Source: Coptis chinensis
Lineage: Eukaryota; Streptophyta; Magnoliopsida; Ranunculales; Ranunculaceae
Direction: 5' to 3'
DNA length: 64,000 bases
Assembly (NCBI GenBank): GCA_015680905.1
Contig: CM027385.1
Span: 22,574,501-22,638,500, forward strand
Below, in pieces: positions 11,090 to 22,865 of the stretch (position 1 is its first letter; each line of letters starts with the position of its first letter). The position numbers and the translations under genes were made by a program. The notes under the pieces were generated by a model. That model was not told the origin of the DNA. It searched no databases and saw nothing but the letters and a program-made list of their open reading frames with translations.

Positions 11090-11748
11090 TGTCTTATGAT
11101 TTGCTCAGTGTTTGTTCTGTTTGGATAATTTTAAATTAAATATCGTCTACTGTTTGTATTTTCCTATTACTCACTTCCTACTAAACACTGATACACAAAT
11201 CTGGTGAGCACTGGACAACAAAGTTCTTGAGCTAATATTGATAAATGGCTATAACACCGCAGTGCTCGAAACTAAATCTCATAATCATTGACTTTACGAA
11301 CTTAAACAGTAAAAAGAATAAAAATCAAATTGTGAACATCATAACATTCAACCACCTGTTCTAGATCTATCTTTTGTGGTTGTTTCAAAGTCACTATGCT
11401 TGTTTTGTATGCTTTTACGCGATAGGAGTTTTTAATAAATGTAATTGTTGTTGCAGACTTGCAATGAGATGTAGTGTGAGTCACATTTTATTGGATGTTA
11501 GTTTTATTATTTATGTGTGTAGTTTACTTTAATTGTGGTTTTTATGAGTGTTGTGCACTTGTGTATAAGTAGGAATTGAATTAGGGGAATTGAAATTTTA
11601 GTATGATTTTAGATATATATTGTTAAGGTAGATTGTAATGTGGTCTAATTTTATTATCAATTCTTTGGTAGTATTGCTAGTTTAGGTTGATTGCTTAAGA
11701 ATTCTGAAAATTGTGGTGATCGAGTTGTGTATGAATGTCATAACTTAT
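11090..11748. other. No recognisable gene; DIR1 3' flank
   Basis: AT-rich. The part 11100-11260 aligns with the 3' flank of copy B and provides the empty sites for the Helitron at 55669-55854 and the hAT element at 55923-57112. Beyond that nothing is recognised. Confidence 0.6.
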
Positions 11749-12210
11749 AAAGCGCTATGAATATCATTGTTAAGTTGCTGATTGTATCAGAAGATTTTAC
11801 TGACTAGGATTAACGCTCCATTCTGTTTAGAAGCTTGAAAGCATAATCACGAGGTTATAGGTATTTGTTTTTTTTTCCGATAATAAGTTTATAGGTATTT
11901 GTTAAACTAGAAAAAGTAGGCGGATAGCTTAAAACAGTTAAACTTGATTGGTAGTGAATATGCGAGTTCGTGATGAGCCAGAAGTTTCTATGCAAGTAAA
12001 GCGCCATGAATTTCCCTATTAAATCACTGATTGTATCAGAAGGTTTTACTGACTAGGATTGTTTGCTCCGTTCTGTTTAGAACCTTGAAAGCATAATCAT
12101 GAGTTTATAGGTATTCGTTAACCTATAAAAAGTAGGCAGATAGCTGAAAACAATTAAACTTGATTGGTATTGAATACACGAGTTCGTGATGAGCCAGAAA
12201 TGGTGTGATG
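11749..12210 (+). repeat. Diverged tandem duplication, ~249-bp period
   Basis: The segment starting AAAGCGCTATGAAT near 11750 recurs near 11999 as AAAGCGCCATGAAT. CTGATTGTATCAGAAG at 11778 and 12027 and GAGTTCGTGATGAGCCAGAA at the far ends confirm the alignment. The copies differ by several substitutions and small indels, so this duplication is older than the 219-bp one that follows. Confidence 0.85.
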
Positions 12211-12587
12211 GAATAGGGAAATAGCTTTTAAAAGTGTTCAGGGAGTGGATAATCAGTATATTGATTATCTAATAGGCTCAACAGTAACAGAGTTTCCTAA
12301 TAAATTCTTCATAAATAGAGATTTTTGGAATTAATTTCCTAGGAGAATTAGTGCAATTGTGGAGGCTTTTATGAAAAGATCCTCGAGCCAGACGTCAATC
12401 TTTTGTATGATACAGTTGGAAGTTCACTTTCCTGATATAGCTGGAAAGTTAGACGGGCATTCTGAATAAGGAAGTTATCTTGTTCTGCTTGCTTGGTTAC
12501 AGTTTTTGAGAACAAAGATGCCAGCTGAAGATACTGGTTTATATCCATTTGGTGAATCAATGGAAGATGTTATGATGTGTCGCAGGA
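12211..12587. other. Block shared with 42970-43310
   Basis: Contains text homologous to sequence just upstream of DIR1-like copy B (TTCCTGATATAGCTGG, CTTGTTCTGCTTGCT, GGTTTATATCCA). It also contains a diverged version (12365-12415) of the start of the 219-bp unit that follows. No protein family recognised. Confidence 0.6.
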
Positions 12588-13025
12588 GAGTTAGTGCAAT
12601 TTGTGGTGCCTTTTATGAGTAGCTCATCGAGCCAGACGTCAATCATTTGTATGATACTGTTAGAAATTCAATTTTAGGGTTAGGGCTTTTGAGGAATGAA
12701 CTTTCGTTTTTCATTGGTATTGTTAGATGTGTTGTTGTAAGTTGTAAACTTTGCAATGAGATGTTTTCTTCTTTGGAAGTAATGTGAATTACGTTTGAGT
12801 TGATTAGAGTTAGTGCAGTTTGTGGTGCCTTTTATGAGTAGCTCATCGAGCCAGACGTCAATCATTTGTATGATACTGTTAGAAATTCAATTTTAGGGTT
12901 AGGGCTTTTGAGGAAGGAACTTTCGTTTTTCATTGGTATTGTTAGATGTGTTGTTGTAAGTTGTAAACTTTGCAATGAGATGTTTTCTTCTTTGGAAGTA
13001 ATGTGAATTACATTTGAGTTGATTG
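12588..13025 (+). repeat. 219-bp recent tandem duplication, two units
   Basis: Unit 1 is 12588-12806 and unit 2 is 12807-13025, nearly identical (GAATGAAC versus GAAGGAAC, ACGTTTGAG versus ACATTTGAG). Each contains GAGCCAGACGTCAATCATTT and CAATTTTAGGGTTAGGGC. Confidence 0.92.
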
Positions 13026-13477
13026 GATTTAAATTTTATGGTTAGTTAGGCATGTTGTTTATCTGATTGTGATTCTTTGACTGTTGTGCTAAAGTAGGAA
13101 TTGAATTAAGGGAAATGCAGCCTAGTATGTTTAGTAGTAGAGGTTGCTCCTGTGCAGATTGTGCTATGTGTTCATTTGGATACTAGTTTTTTTTTTGTTA
13201 ATCATAGGATATGTCATATATATACTTAGAAAATGTTATTACATATAGAGTTTGTTTTCCTCCACTGCTTTTGAAAGCCATGGTGGAGGAATTGATAACC
13301 TTCTCAGAGGAGGTAATTTACAAGCAAAAGAAGCTAGAATATGTGCTGCTGAGTTTGCACTTCTAGGTACGTAGATTATATTTACAAAAGCCGGTGATTT
13401 CAGGAGGTGTGCAGCGTCAATGAGGATACTCTTTGATTTCCATGAGATGCTTGTATCTTTCTTCGAGCTTGTTATAT
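13026..13477. other. No recognisable feature
   Basis: AT-rich single-copy text. A weak open stretch near 13270-13370 has no recognisable motif. Confidence 0.5.
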
Positions 13478-13841
13478 GGACTCCAACTTATATGACTCGA
13501 AATGAACTCCACCAATAAAAGTGGATTTATAAGATGAATTGAGGGCTGATTTTTGGTGAAGATAGTCTTCTTATAATAGAAAATTTTCCTACAAAAAATC
13601 AGCCCAAACGAAAATGTTTAACCTTGTCAAAAGTTGTTTTGAAATTTGAAAAATCTGGACCGTTGGATAATTTTATAACACTATAAGCAAATTTTGATAC
13701 GTCTAGACATCTTCAAAATTCAAATGTACTGATTTTTTCTAAGGATGATCTATATTGTGGGAAGAACATCTCCACCAAAAATCAGTTTCTAATTCATTGT
13801 TTTTCATGGTGGAGTTTCTTTGGAGTTCGTATAAGTGGAGT
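13478..13841. mobile_element. 364-bp MITE with long inverted termini
   Basis: The left terminus GGACTCCAACTTATATGACT pairs with the reverse complement of the right terminus (AACTCCACTTATACGAACTC). Similarity extends inward for about 85 bp, including AACTCCACCA and CTGATTTTTGGTG. TTATAT is directly repeated at 13472-13477 and 13842-13847, a possible target duplication. No coding capacity. Superfamily not assigned. It sits against the truncated end of the RNase H fragment. Confidence 0.75.
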
Positions 13842-13849
13842 TTATATAA

Positions 13850-14286
13850 CGGGCAAGATCTTTCTCCCCCAAAGAGTTGATTGCTGCTTTGTTATCCATC
13901 TCTATCAGTAGCTTGGTGGGTAACTGGAGCTGTTTGCACCAGTTGAGAGCTTTGAAAAGTCTGCACTCTGGTGATTCTGGATCAGGTTCCCATCCAATAT
14001 CAGTTCCTGCAGTAATAAGATTTCCATTATGATCTCTGATGATATAACCATAGCCAGCCGGTTGATTATGATTAAGGAAAGATGCATCAACATTTAGCTT
14101 ATAGCATCCCAAGGGGGGCACCCATCTTTCAGTAGAGATCAGGACATGGTTTTGAAGTTGGTTAGAAAGTTGCACATCATTAAACTCAAACTTTTGTAAG
14201 AGTCTCGAAATCCTATTAACCAAGGGTGGTTGTTGGTTGTGAAAGAAATTACATCTCTCAGTCCACCTTCTATATATACTAGCCAA
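13850..14286 (-). pseudogene. RNase H domain fragment of LINE/RVT_3 type
   Basis: The minus-strand frame reads WVPPLGCYKLNVDASF, then GYGYIIRDHNGNLI, then SPECRLFKALNWCKQL and LLIEMDNKAAINSL. This is the plant RNase H-like domain (RVT_3) found at the C-terminus of LINE reverse transcriptases and as stand-alone pieces: first Asp in NVDAS, Glu/Cys in the SPE helix, Asp in EMDN. The domain is cut off after about 145 residues at the MITE boundary, and no reverse transcriptase lies upstream. An orphan fragment. Confidence 0.75.
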
Positions 14287-14289
14287 TTA

Positions 14290-15548
14290 GTCCGCCTGCG
14301 GCCGGACCTGCTACATTGATAGTTCACGATTAACTATTTTTACTTTTATCAAACTATTAACAACTATAATACAACATTACCTACCGTTATTTGCCATTAG
14401 TTGCATTACCTACCATTGGCAGAGTATTGACTGACCTTCCTCCTCGTAAGCCAATGTAAATGAATCCTTAGCTTTTCAATAGATTAGCTGATAAATTGAA
14501 TATCGGAGAGTGAGAGCGATTAAGGTTTTAATGGAGACAACAAAGGGTTTACAAATGCTAGTATAAACCATGACCACTGACCAACAGTCAAAAACGATCA
14601 TTTCACATGATTTTAGTTAGTTTCAAGTAATGAAAAATAGCATTTGAAATCATTCGGGTCATAGATAAATGCATTTTAAGATTTTCATTCAATGCAACGA
14701 AATACAGATATATAAACCGTGAGAGCCAAATATAGAGTGGGGTGAGTGCTGTTAACTCCTTTGCACGTGAAAGAATGTGGAAATCTTAGTGAATAGTTGA
14801 TGTATAGCTGTACAATAGTGGATGTATATTACAGGTTCGTCTGTGTTCATTATAGATTAAACAGTAAAGCTAAAAAAAAATTCGTGAACAAAGCTATTGA
14901 GACAGAGTGCAGAGACAGAAGGCACAAAAGAACGCCTAAGAAAAGACTAACATCATTTACACATACAGAGTAAGTAAAGTTAGAGCCACTGAAGTTTTTT
15001 ATGTCTGGCAAGTTCTTTGTTGTAGATGGTGACAAAATGTCACAGTTGTCAGAGCAAGAGCAAGAAGAGATTTGTATGAATGATTACATTAAAGATAATT
15101 GAAGAAGTTCCTTGTACCAGACATTATAAAATCTGAAGTTTGTCTGGGGTTTAACTTGTAATCTTATGGTTCAACAAAGACCATGCTGCGCAACTTCATA
15201 TTTGTATTGTAGAAGTTGAGCCATTACTTGATTTAGAAGTGTTTTGTAAGTAGCGGTAACACAGACTGGGCAATGGCTTGTGGCATATGCCCATTAATGT
15301 AATAGTTATGTGATATTGGTTGAGACTTGAGAGTCTAGCTTAATTCCCAGAATTAAATGCAGATTCCGTTTTTTTTTTTGCTTGGGCTTTAAGCAGCCAA
15401 CATGACACCTTTGTCTCTTTATTCAGTCTTTTTTCACACTTCATGTACTAAATCATGTTGCTTTGAATTTTGAGGCACTTATACCAGACATAACTTGTTG
15501 CAGACATCTAGGCCAGAATACAATCAGATCCTTGTGATTGCATTATGG
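14290..15548. other. No recognisable gene
   Basis: AT-rich. GCGGCCGGACCTGCTACATT near 14296 resembles GGCCGGACTTGCTACAT near 39906 and 42571, hinting at a dispersed repeat. Nothing coding is recognised. Confidence 0.5.
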
Positions 15549-15555
15549 CCTACAT

Positions 15556-16178
15556 ACCCGCAGCCTAGCCTTCCTCTCTTCTTTGCAGCTGGGCCACAGC
15601 AATGCATACAAAGGTTTTCGTCCAATAATCTTTCCATTCATTTCGTTCACCTAATAAGAAAATGCATACTTTTAAGAGCTCATAATGTATTATGTATGTA
15701 TATGTGTGTAAATATGGTGGGATCAAAGACAACATACTGCTTTAGCAGCATCCTCAGGAGTAGAAAATGCAACAAAACCATAGCCCTGCTCTGCCCTTGC
15801 ATATCACGCTTGATCTGCAGAAAACCAAAGAAGGATGTGGTTACATACATCATAAGAAAAACGAATGAAATAACATGAAATAAATTTTCCATAATGCTAG
15901 GTCATACCGTGTGGGATGTTATCGTCCCAAATTGAGAAAACAGCTCCTTCAGTTTCTCATCACTAAAGTCATCATCAAGATTTTTCAAATATAAATAAGC
16001 ACCCTGTAGTTTATCGACTTTACCACTGCTTTCTTGTTCAAATTTGGACTTCAACTCAGCCTTTCTTTCAGTCTTGCTCTTAGCCAGCCCAACGTACCAG
16101 ACCTTATCATTATGACTATCCGTTATGCTGCTTATCAAACTTAACAAAACCAAAACCTTCTGTTCACATCCTTCATAA
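15556..16178 (-). pseudogene. Cytoplasmic poly(A)-binding protein fragment (RRM3 end to RRM4)
   Basis: PABP binds mRNA poly(A) tails through four RRMs. On the minus strand: the RRM3 end (VMKD...), the linker VWYVGLAKSKTERKAELKSK, and RRM4 start LQGAYLYLKNLDDDFSDEKL in an exon ending at 15908 with a GT donor. The next piece, 15814-15738, encodes GYGFVAFSTPEDAAKA (RNP1) and ends at a GTATGT donor. A third, from 15650 down, encodes VNEMNGKIIGRKPLYA and a KEERKARL-like tail. Introns are retained, so this is a genomic capture rather than a processed copy. Frameshifts occur in RRM3 near 16155, within RRM4 and in the last exon. RRM1, RRM2 and the C-terminal domain are absent. Confidence 0.88.
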
Positions 16179-16200
16179 CTGGAGATTTAGATTTAAATCT
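16178..16200. repeat. 23-bp direct repeat at gene-fragment junction, copy 1
   Basis: The 23-bp string beginning ACTGGAGATTTAGATTTAAA occurs here and at 16269-16291. One copy sits at the splice-acceptor edge of the poly(A)-binding protein piece, the other at the truncated end of the UBA-like piece. Confidence 0.85.
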
Positions 16201-16237
16201 CAACTCTGAAATAATCCGAAGAGTTAAGGTATATCTG

Positions 16238-16768
16238 TTATCTTTCTGGGGGCTTGATTGATTTTTTTACTGGAGATTTAGATTTAAATCTTCTTGACAT
16301 AAGGTAACCACTGCATCGTTCATGCAACTCCTGTGCGCGCCTCTCCCTCTGGCGTTGGTGTTTCCTCTCATTCTTCTGGTGGGTTTTCTCATGCTTGTCA
16401 TTGTCAGAACCAGGTATAGCCTCCTTCTTAGCTATGGCGGGAGCTGTCTTATCTTTCGGATCTTCTGACTCTCCAGAACAACTACCATTGTTGGAGACAG
16501 AATCATACTCAACCCCAGTGCTAAGTGAGCTACCTGAATCTGTCTCATCTATATTTCGGAATCGGCCATTGCTGTGGGGAGGTGGGGAAGATGCAGTAGG
16601 TGCTGTTTCAAGGGTATGAAATGTTCTTGAAAGTGGATTGTATGCACTTGCTGTTATGCCACTCCCTGTTGTTCCATTTGCAGAAGGCTTGGAAGAAGCC
16701 TTGGGCTGTTCCTTGTTTGTCTTTGCAGAAGACTTGTCCTTGGCCTTAGATTTGGATGCTGGAGACAT
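16238..16768 (-). pseudogene. Truncated UBA-family-like plant protein (N-terminal part)
   Basis: ATG at 16768, 176 codons. Ser/Lys/Thr-rich, disordered N-terminus (MSPASKSKAKDKSSA), then NPLSRTFHTLE, GRFRNIDETDSG, VEYDSVSNNGSCSGESED and a basic segment KHQRQRERRAQELHERC. From memory this order is that of a plant protein family whose C-terminus carries a ubiquitin-associated (UBA) domain; here the text leaves the family after SGYLMSR and ends in 18 unrelated residues, without UBA. Upstream a splice acceptor (TTATGCAG near 16793) pairs with a CAG|GTAAGT donor near 17832, implying a 5'-UTR intron of about 1 kb. The open frame is intact but the protein is incomplete. The family assignment is moderate. 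Confidence 0.6.
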
Positions 16769-17162
16769 TGTCTTGACCTCAATAACACTGCATAATTTAT
16801 AAGTATTAAATGGCTAAAGTGTTGAACAGTACTGGGAAACATTTGAAGGAAGTGACTTCCTCATGATCCAATTAAGAGCGATCAAAATTAAAACAATGGA
16901 ATTTGAGGGAATAAGAAAGGTAAATTCAGTTATTTAAAAACAATATGTAGAAAATTATTGGTAAACCCCGGGGTATGCAACTTAAGTTTCAGCTACAAAC
17001 TTGCGTATCAGTTTTGGTTTTGCAAGCTCATCTCGGTTAAGTCCTATAATATTTCATATGATAAATGAACTAATTTCGTTTAAGGCACAAACTAAACAAC
17101 CAATGACTGTGACTATTAGAACACCTAGGAACTCAAACCTAGAAGTATTGCCAAATGCCAAA

Positions 17163-17164
<2 letters not shown>

Positions 17165-17200
<36 letters not shown>
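17165..17200. repeat. (AT)n microsatellite
   Basis: About 18 uninterrupted AT dinucleotides within the 5'-UTR intron of the UBA-like fragment. Confidence 0.95.
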
Positions 17201-17204
<4 letters not shown>

Positions 17205-17839
17205 ATAACAAACCATAAATCAAAATAATCATGAACAGCTAAATTTTGTCTTTCCAAAAGCTTCTATCTATATGGCATTAGACATGAACACCAAAAAAGT
17301 GGTTAAAATGCAAGAAATAGTACATTATTCATGAAACCACGAAACCTACTGAACTATGTGGCAACGTTGATCATAAAAATGACACAACCCGAGTGACTAT
17401 TCCAAGGACGATCAACATTGGATGTGTCAGCATTGCAATATAACAGGGGGCAAAAAAAACATACCATGCAAATGTCATTTCTTGAACACATTGTTATAAC
17501 CGTAAATTAGACCAAACAATTATGGCCAAAAGTACCATAGAGGAAAATGAAAAAAAAATCTTCCTTCCAAATGATGCCGGAAAACTATATAATCCTCATT
17601 TGAACACTAAATACAAAAACTCTTGATCAGCAAATGCACAAAATACAGCAATCAAACAATCAGATTCGAATAATTAGTAAATCCGTAAAATTCTCAACCG
17701 AATCATAATTCCAAACCGATCTACACATAAAACCCCAAAATCTAACCTTTTTCAAAATCAAACCAGAAAACAATCCGTATAACTTTCAAAAAACAGGAAA
17801 GAAAGAGATTGTAGTACAATAAAGAAACTTACCTGTTTA

Positions 17840-19157
17840 AAAAAAAGGAGGATGGACCGCTTAGAACTTAGGGGTTACCTTGACTTCCTTCAGCCACAGG
17901 CTCTTTAAGTCCGGACTACTAAGGATGGTTGACACAATAAGAGCACCATGGACAAAGGGGGTTGTACATAGGTGCGGCAAGCTGTTGCAATTGACTCTTC
18001 ACAAAGAATCGCTTGTTTTTCATCTTCACAAAGGACACCGCAAAATAAAAGGAGCTCATTGTTAGAAAGCATGACAAAAATCTCCTCCCCGGTAATAGTC
18101 AAAATGAGATGAAGCGACCTATCATTATCCGGACTTGGACATCAACATATCATTTTAGTTTTGGAAGCCAACAAAAGAGTGACTAAAAAGTAATGCTTTT
18201 TTTCGTGGGTCTATGCTATTCCAGTTGGTTCACACATCACTTATATATATTATTTAAGTATTCATTCATATCCTGCAACATGGAGGGAGAGTATGGCCAC
18301 ATACATGCTTCCACAAAATTATGATGAGAAAATCTTTACTGTAGGCCGGGGTGGAACATCTTTGGATATATTTCTAACTTACCATCTGTGCCAATAGTAA
18401 GCACACAACGGAATCATTGTCACTCTATTAGCATAACTATAAACAAATAGGTGTCTCAAGAAAGATAATAAAGTGAGGAAGTTGCAAGAACCCAACTGAT
18501 TTTCTTAGGTTCTTAAGGCAAAGGCTTAAATCTGTAATATTAAAACGTTGCTTAAAGAATGGAAGCGAGCAGGCAGGAATGAAGGTTGCGAACGATACAT
18601 TTAATTTACCACCTAACTCATTAAAGGAGTCAATTTAGATCATAGATGAGATGCTCACATCTATCAAGGACTTTTGGTTATCAGTCAAGTTACTTTACTA
18701 AAACATAATTAAAAAATATATTTGAAAAACAAAAAAAGAATATGGGATTAAGTGCTCACATTAAGAAGCAGGAGAATGTCATTGGCACTACTGATGCCGA
18801 TCGAAGTGCTTGTTTTTCCTTATCTGTTAGTTCATCTCTTTTTTCTTTGTAGCTGCATTAATTGTCAAGATGTTCGAGCATCTGGGATACTTAATCCGCT
18901 CATATTCTGAGAACAAATGCCCTGCAAGGTATCAAAAGGAAACACGCATGCAAATGCATAAGTGCCACTATAGTACTCAAATAATCACAACCATAAAATT
19001 AACAATGCCGGAACTGTTGGGCATTTACGGCACAAAACACCCAATAATATTTTCTTCGAACAAATTGCCATTCATGATAAAGTTCAGTGATTTACCTCTC
19101 CGTTTTGGATGGGAAGAAAGGGTTATTTTATGCGACGAATTGTTTATGCATTTATAC
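17840..19157. other. No recognisable gene; probable 5'-UTR exon of the UBA-like fragment at the left edge
   Basis: 17833-17900 would be the minus-strand leader exon ending in AAACAG|GTAAGT. The remainder is AT-rich. A plus-strand open stretch at 18870-19163 shows no domain and overlaps the SDR exon. Confidence 0.45.
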
Positions 19158-19672
19158 TTTTGAAGAGTCGCAAGTTTTCCGAAGCGTTTTCCAACGTTAG
19201 CAGGTGAGCATTCTTTTCATCATCTGCACGCAATATGGTTGGAAAGATTTCAAAATAGTTACTTTGCATATACGCTCTTTAAAACCAAAGATAATACAAC
19301 TACCACCTTCCCTTTCTTTGGAATAAGTAGCACAACGTTTTGACCATTAGTATAGCTCCCAATCATAGAAAACTTTTCAACATCTTTTTGAATTTTAGAT
19401 TTGAATCTCAATAATCGAACATAGACAATTCAATCTCCAAAGACTTACGTATTTCGTTCGGATGCAACAATATCATTTACAATTTTACCTTCAAAATAGA
19501 AAGTGACTTTTTAATCTTCGAGGAAGAGAAATTGCATGTATAGGGAAAGAGAGTATGTACTTGGGTCTCTGACGGTGGCATGAACCATGTAACCTTTAGA
19601 TAGGAGCAACTTGATGAGCCACGATGCTTGATACCCTCCACCTCCTGTCACGCATACTCTTTCCTTCTCCAT
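19158..19672 (-). pseudogene. Cinnamoyl-CoA-reductase-like SDR, exons 1 and 2 only
   Basis: The extended short-chain dehydrogenase family (CCR/DFR-like) reduces phenylpropanoid or flavonoid substrates with NADPH. Exon 1 runs from ATG 19672 to 19561: [18 protein letters not shown] holds the Rossmann GxxGxxA-type nucleotide motif, followed by [10 protein letters not shown] and HATVRDP. The intron (GTACAT...GTGCAG) runs down to 19224. Exon 2 resumes in phase at 19223 (NDEKNAHLLTLENASENLRL) and stops being recognisable after LFK at 19158. The join restores the family sequence exactly, which supports both splice sites. The catalytic YxxxK and the rest of the roughly 320-residue enzyme are missing. 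Confidence 0.88.
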
Positions 19673-20689
19673 CATTATCTATTTCTCTGTTTTTCCCAGT
19701 TTTGCTGAAAAAGCATTTGTGATTTGCTAACAGGTGCTGCAGCTTTATCGCCAGAAGACCCCTTACCAGGAAATCTTCGAGAGTCATCTCACCGAGAGTG
19801 GGTGGCTTCTCATGAGCTTTATCCTCTTGATTACTGCTAGGCTTTCATTCTTAAGGTCGGACTCTCAGCACCATATTGGGGGTCTGGATTATTTTTCCAG
19901 GAAGCACTCCAAAAACCTATTAGAGCAGTATCTTTTGGTAACTCTGGACTATCAGATGTCGTGTTTAAGGTTTCTTTTTGTTTAAGAATGGAGATAAGAG
20001 GAAGAGAGAAGTTTTACTACTTAGCTCTCACTTTTTGAGGATTCCTTTTGTTTAAGAATAGAGATAAGATTTAAGAATGGAGTTTTTATCTATTTTGGGT
20101 TACGAACAATTGAAATATGCAAAAAAAGGGCGTAGATTTACTTTTTTTAAGAAAAATATGATGTGTCAGTCTCAGAGAAAAAAAAAGGGCTGACGTGGGT
20201 CATTGGGAGCATTTCCCACTACTCAGTATTAATGGTCTTAGATATATAAAAGCTCGCGCACATTCTCTCTCCTCACCATATCGCTCTATTTTGCACCCGG
20301 AGCAATATTAGTGGCTTATAAAAATAAGGAGGGATTAATAATTAGAAACACCTCCCCGCATTTGTTTAATTCTCCTTAATTTATTCTCAAATTATAATCA
20401 CCTCCCCAATACAAAGTAAATGTCGCCCAATTTCATATTAGAAGTTTTCGGCTTTTTAAAACACCAAATTTTTTTTGGAAAACCCTACGTATTCTAAATC
20501 TCATTTTTCTCTTCTCTACGTATTCTAAACATTGGCCGTTTCTTCTCTTCCCAAAATTATCAGTTCCTCCCTACACAGTAACTGTGATTACCTTCATTCC
20601 TTGATGTAGTATTCTCCTTCTTTTCTTCTTTTCAGTATTCATATTCTTTTTATGATTTTCTATATCCAAAAAAATGATTTTCCATTATT
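19673..20689. other. No recognisable gene; TATA-like box
   Basis: Minus-strand leader of the SDR at the left edge. A TATATAAAAGCTCG box at about 20241 on the plus strand is followed by pyrimidine-rich leader-like text, as upstream of a plant gene. It precedes the eIF3c fragment, but a functional link is speculative. Confidence 0.4.
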
Positions 20690-21055
20690 ATATCCAAAAA
20701 TGGATCCTTTTTGAGTTATATGCTGATGAAAGTATTAAGAAGCTGCTTCATCAAGGTGTCTCAGATTGCGACTGCCATTACAAAACTCGAAAGCAGGAAA
20801 TTATGGAAACAAGGAATCAGATGTCTTACCACACACATAAATCTCGAGCTTTTGGAGGCTGTCCATCTGATATGTGCTATGCTTCTGGAAGTTCCTAATA
20901 TGGTAGTGAAGACTCATGATGCCAAAGGGAAAATCATAAGCAAGACATTCCGTAAGCTGTTTGAGGAGAGTCAGAGACAGACTTTTGCACCCTCCCCTGG
21001 GAAATGTTTGTGATTACTTAATGGCTGCCTCTACAATTTTGCTTCAGCAGTTGTT
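20690..21055 (+). pseudogene. eIF3 subunit C fragment
   Basis: eIF3c is a core subunit of the eIF3 translation initiation complex. The plus strand reads [16 protein letters not shown], then a diverged stretch ending NQMSYHTH. After a one-base frame change near 20838 it reads [20 protein letters not shown], then [19 protein letters not shown] and RQTFAP. After another one-base shift near 21005 come [10 protein letters not shown]. These blocks follow the plant eIF3c order without gaps. The N-terminal acidic region and the C-terminal PCI domain are absent. Two frameshifts make this an inactive gene piece. Confidence 0.85.
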
Positions 21056-22862
21056 TTTTAATATTTGGAGTATTTTTGTTGAGTGTACTTCCGATTTTTA
21101 ATTTGATGCTACTCGATGGAGCCATTATATTATGACTATCATTCGTTATTTTTAACATAGTTTGAGAATTCTTTATCTGACTTTCATATGCATTTCTCAA
21201 AGTGCCTCCTCCATTCCCGCCAATCTTATCAGGAAAGAGTTATATAAAGCAATATTTGCTTTTTCGGAAGGAAAAACAAGCAATTGGGTGCCCTTCAGAT
21301 TTATGGGGACTTGCATCCGTTACAGTGTAGGTAAAATATCTACATGAGCCATTAACCTCATTAGAGAAAAGGGAGATCGCTCATATTACTCACTATACCC
21401 ATCATATACATTTCAAAGTATTTGTATGTTGTTAAAGACAGAAACAATGCTAATATATTCCCTGCATTTTTAACGAATCATTATCCCAGTCCTCTACAAC
21501 CCACCCCTTACTGCCACCACAGTCAATACTCTACCTAATCGTATACTACCATTTACTGCAACCTCTTTCGTTTTGTGTGGCTTTTGTTTCTACTCTTCCA
21601 TAAGAATTCTTTGACATGATATCGATTGAAGATGGTTGTGGTGCAAATATTTACTAATTATAATCTACCATGGTGGTTGTTCTCAAGATAATTAGGGGAA
21701 AATTATGGAGTAACAAATTAGGGGAAAATTATGGTGGTTGATGCAGTACCAAATTTATGGAGTAACTGTGTATGAAGACCTAACAAGTGGAAATTCTGGT
21801 ATTAATATTTTAACTTTGATCTCCTTTATTTGATGCCAAGTTTGGTATTGCGTTTTACTATTAGAAACTATATAGTCCTGCCTACTTGGGGTTATTGGAA
21901 TGGCACATTTTCCAAATGTGGAACATTAAGTATATGTTCAATTATGTTGGATTATAGATAAGTGAGTTGGGCTACCATATATGTTGTTGCCCATTGCATA
22001 TAGTTATTTACTATAACATTATTTTTGTATGTTGCAGCCATAACTTTTGTTATGTGAAACTAAGATTGACAAGTCGACAAACTGGGTGCCATATGATACA
22101 AGAACGCATATTACTATCTTGGATAGATATGAGTATCTCTTGCAACTTATAGGAAGTCCATGAGACCAACACCAGTCCTACGAACGGGTGAAATTGTAGG
22201 AAGATATTACTTGCTTTCAAGAATTGTTACCCATTTCCTTTCATAATGCATAAAGCACTTTGGATACATTTTAACTAACGATTAGCGATTGCCAACATAT
22301 TAAGCACATCATCTCTGTACGTTATATCATATTGCCATATACCCATGTTTTGAGCTTTTTTAAATTTTCCTAATCAATTATTCACCATTTTTCGTGGGCA
22401 GGGATGGACATAATTCTTTTTTATCCTCTGTGAAAGAACTTAGAGTCTACAATTTTACCCATTTTATTTTGACTCGACATATTCAACATTTTCCCCTCCT
22501 TTTCTTAAGGGAAGAAGGAAACTTAAACTATAACCCAAATTTAGAGTGGCAGCTTGCCACGTTTGAATTTCATTTAGCTGGTATTGCTTCTTCATTAGGG
22601 CATTGATTTACAATACATAGATAGAGACCTTCTTCATTAGTAGATGAATGGGTTTTTGACAACCTAGCAAAAAACACGTTTTTTCGCAACACTTAGATAG
22701 AGACCTTCTTCATTAGTTAACACCAGTATAGCGGTACAAGTTACACCCATAAATACTATTAAATGCGTATACTTGGAACTGTTCTTTCATATTATTTTTG
22801 GTAAAAGAGGCATCTAGAGTAAATTGGTTTTGTTTCATTATGACTTCTCATTGTTTCTACTC
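21056..22862. other. No recognisable gene
   Basis: AT-rich. Two short local duplications are visible: AATTAGGGGAAAATTATGG twice around 21691-21734, and AGATAGAGACCTTCTTCATT at 22619 and 22695. The right edge 22863-22865 is the CAT target duplication of the CACTA element. Confidence 0.55.
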
Positions 22863-22865
22863 CAT

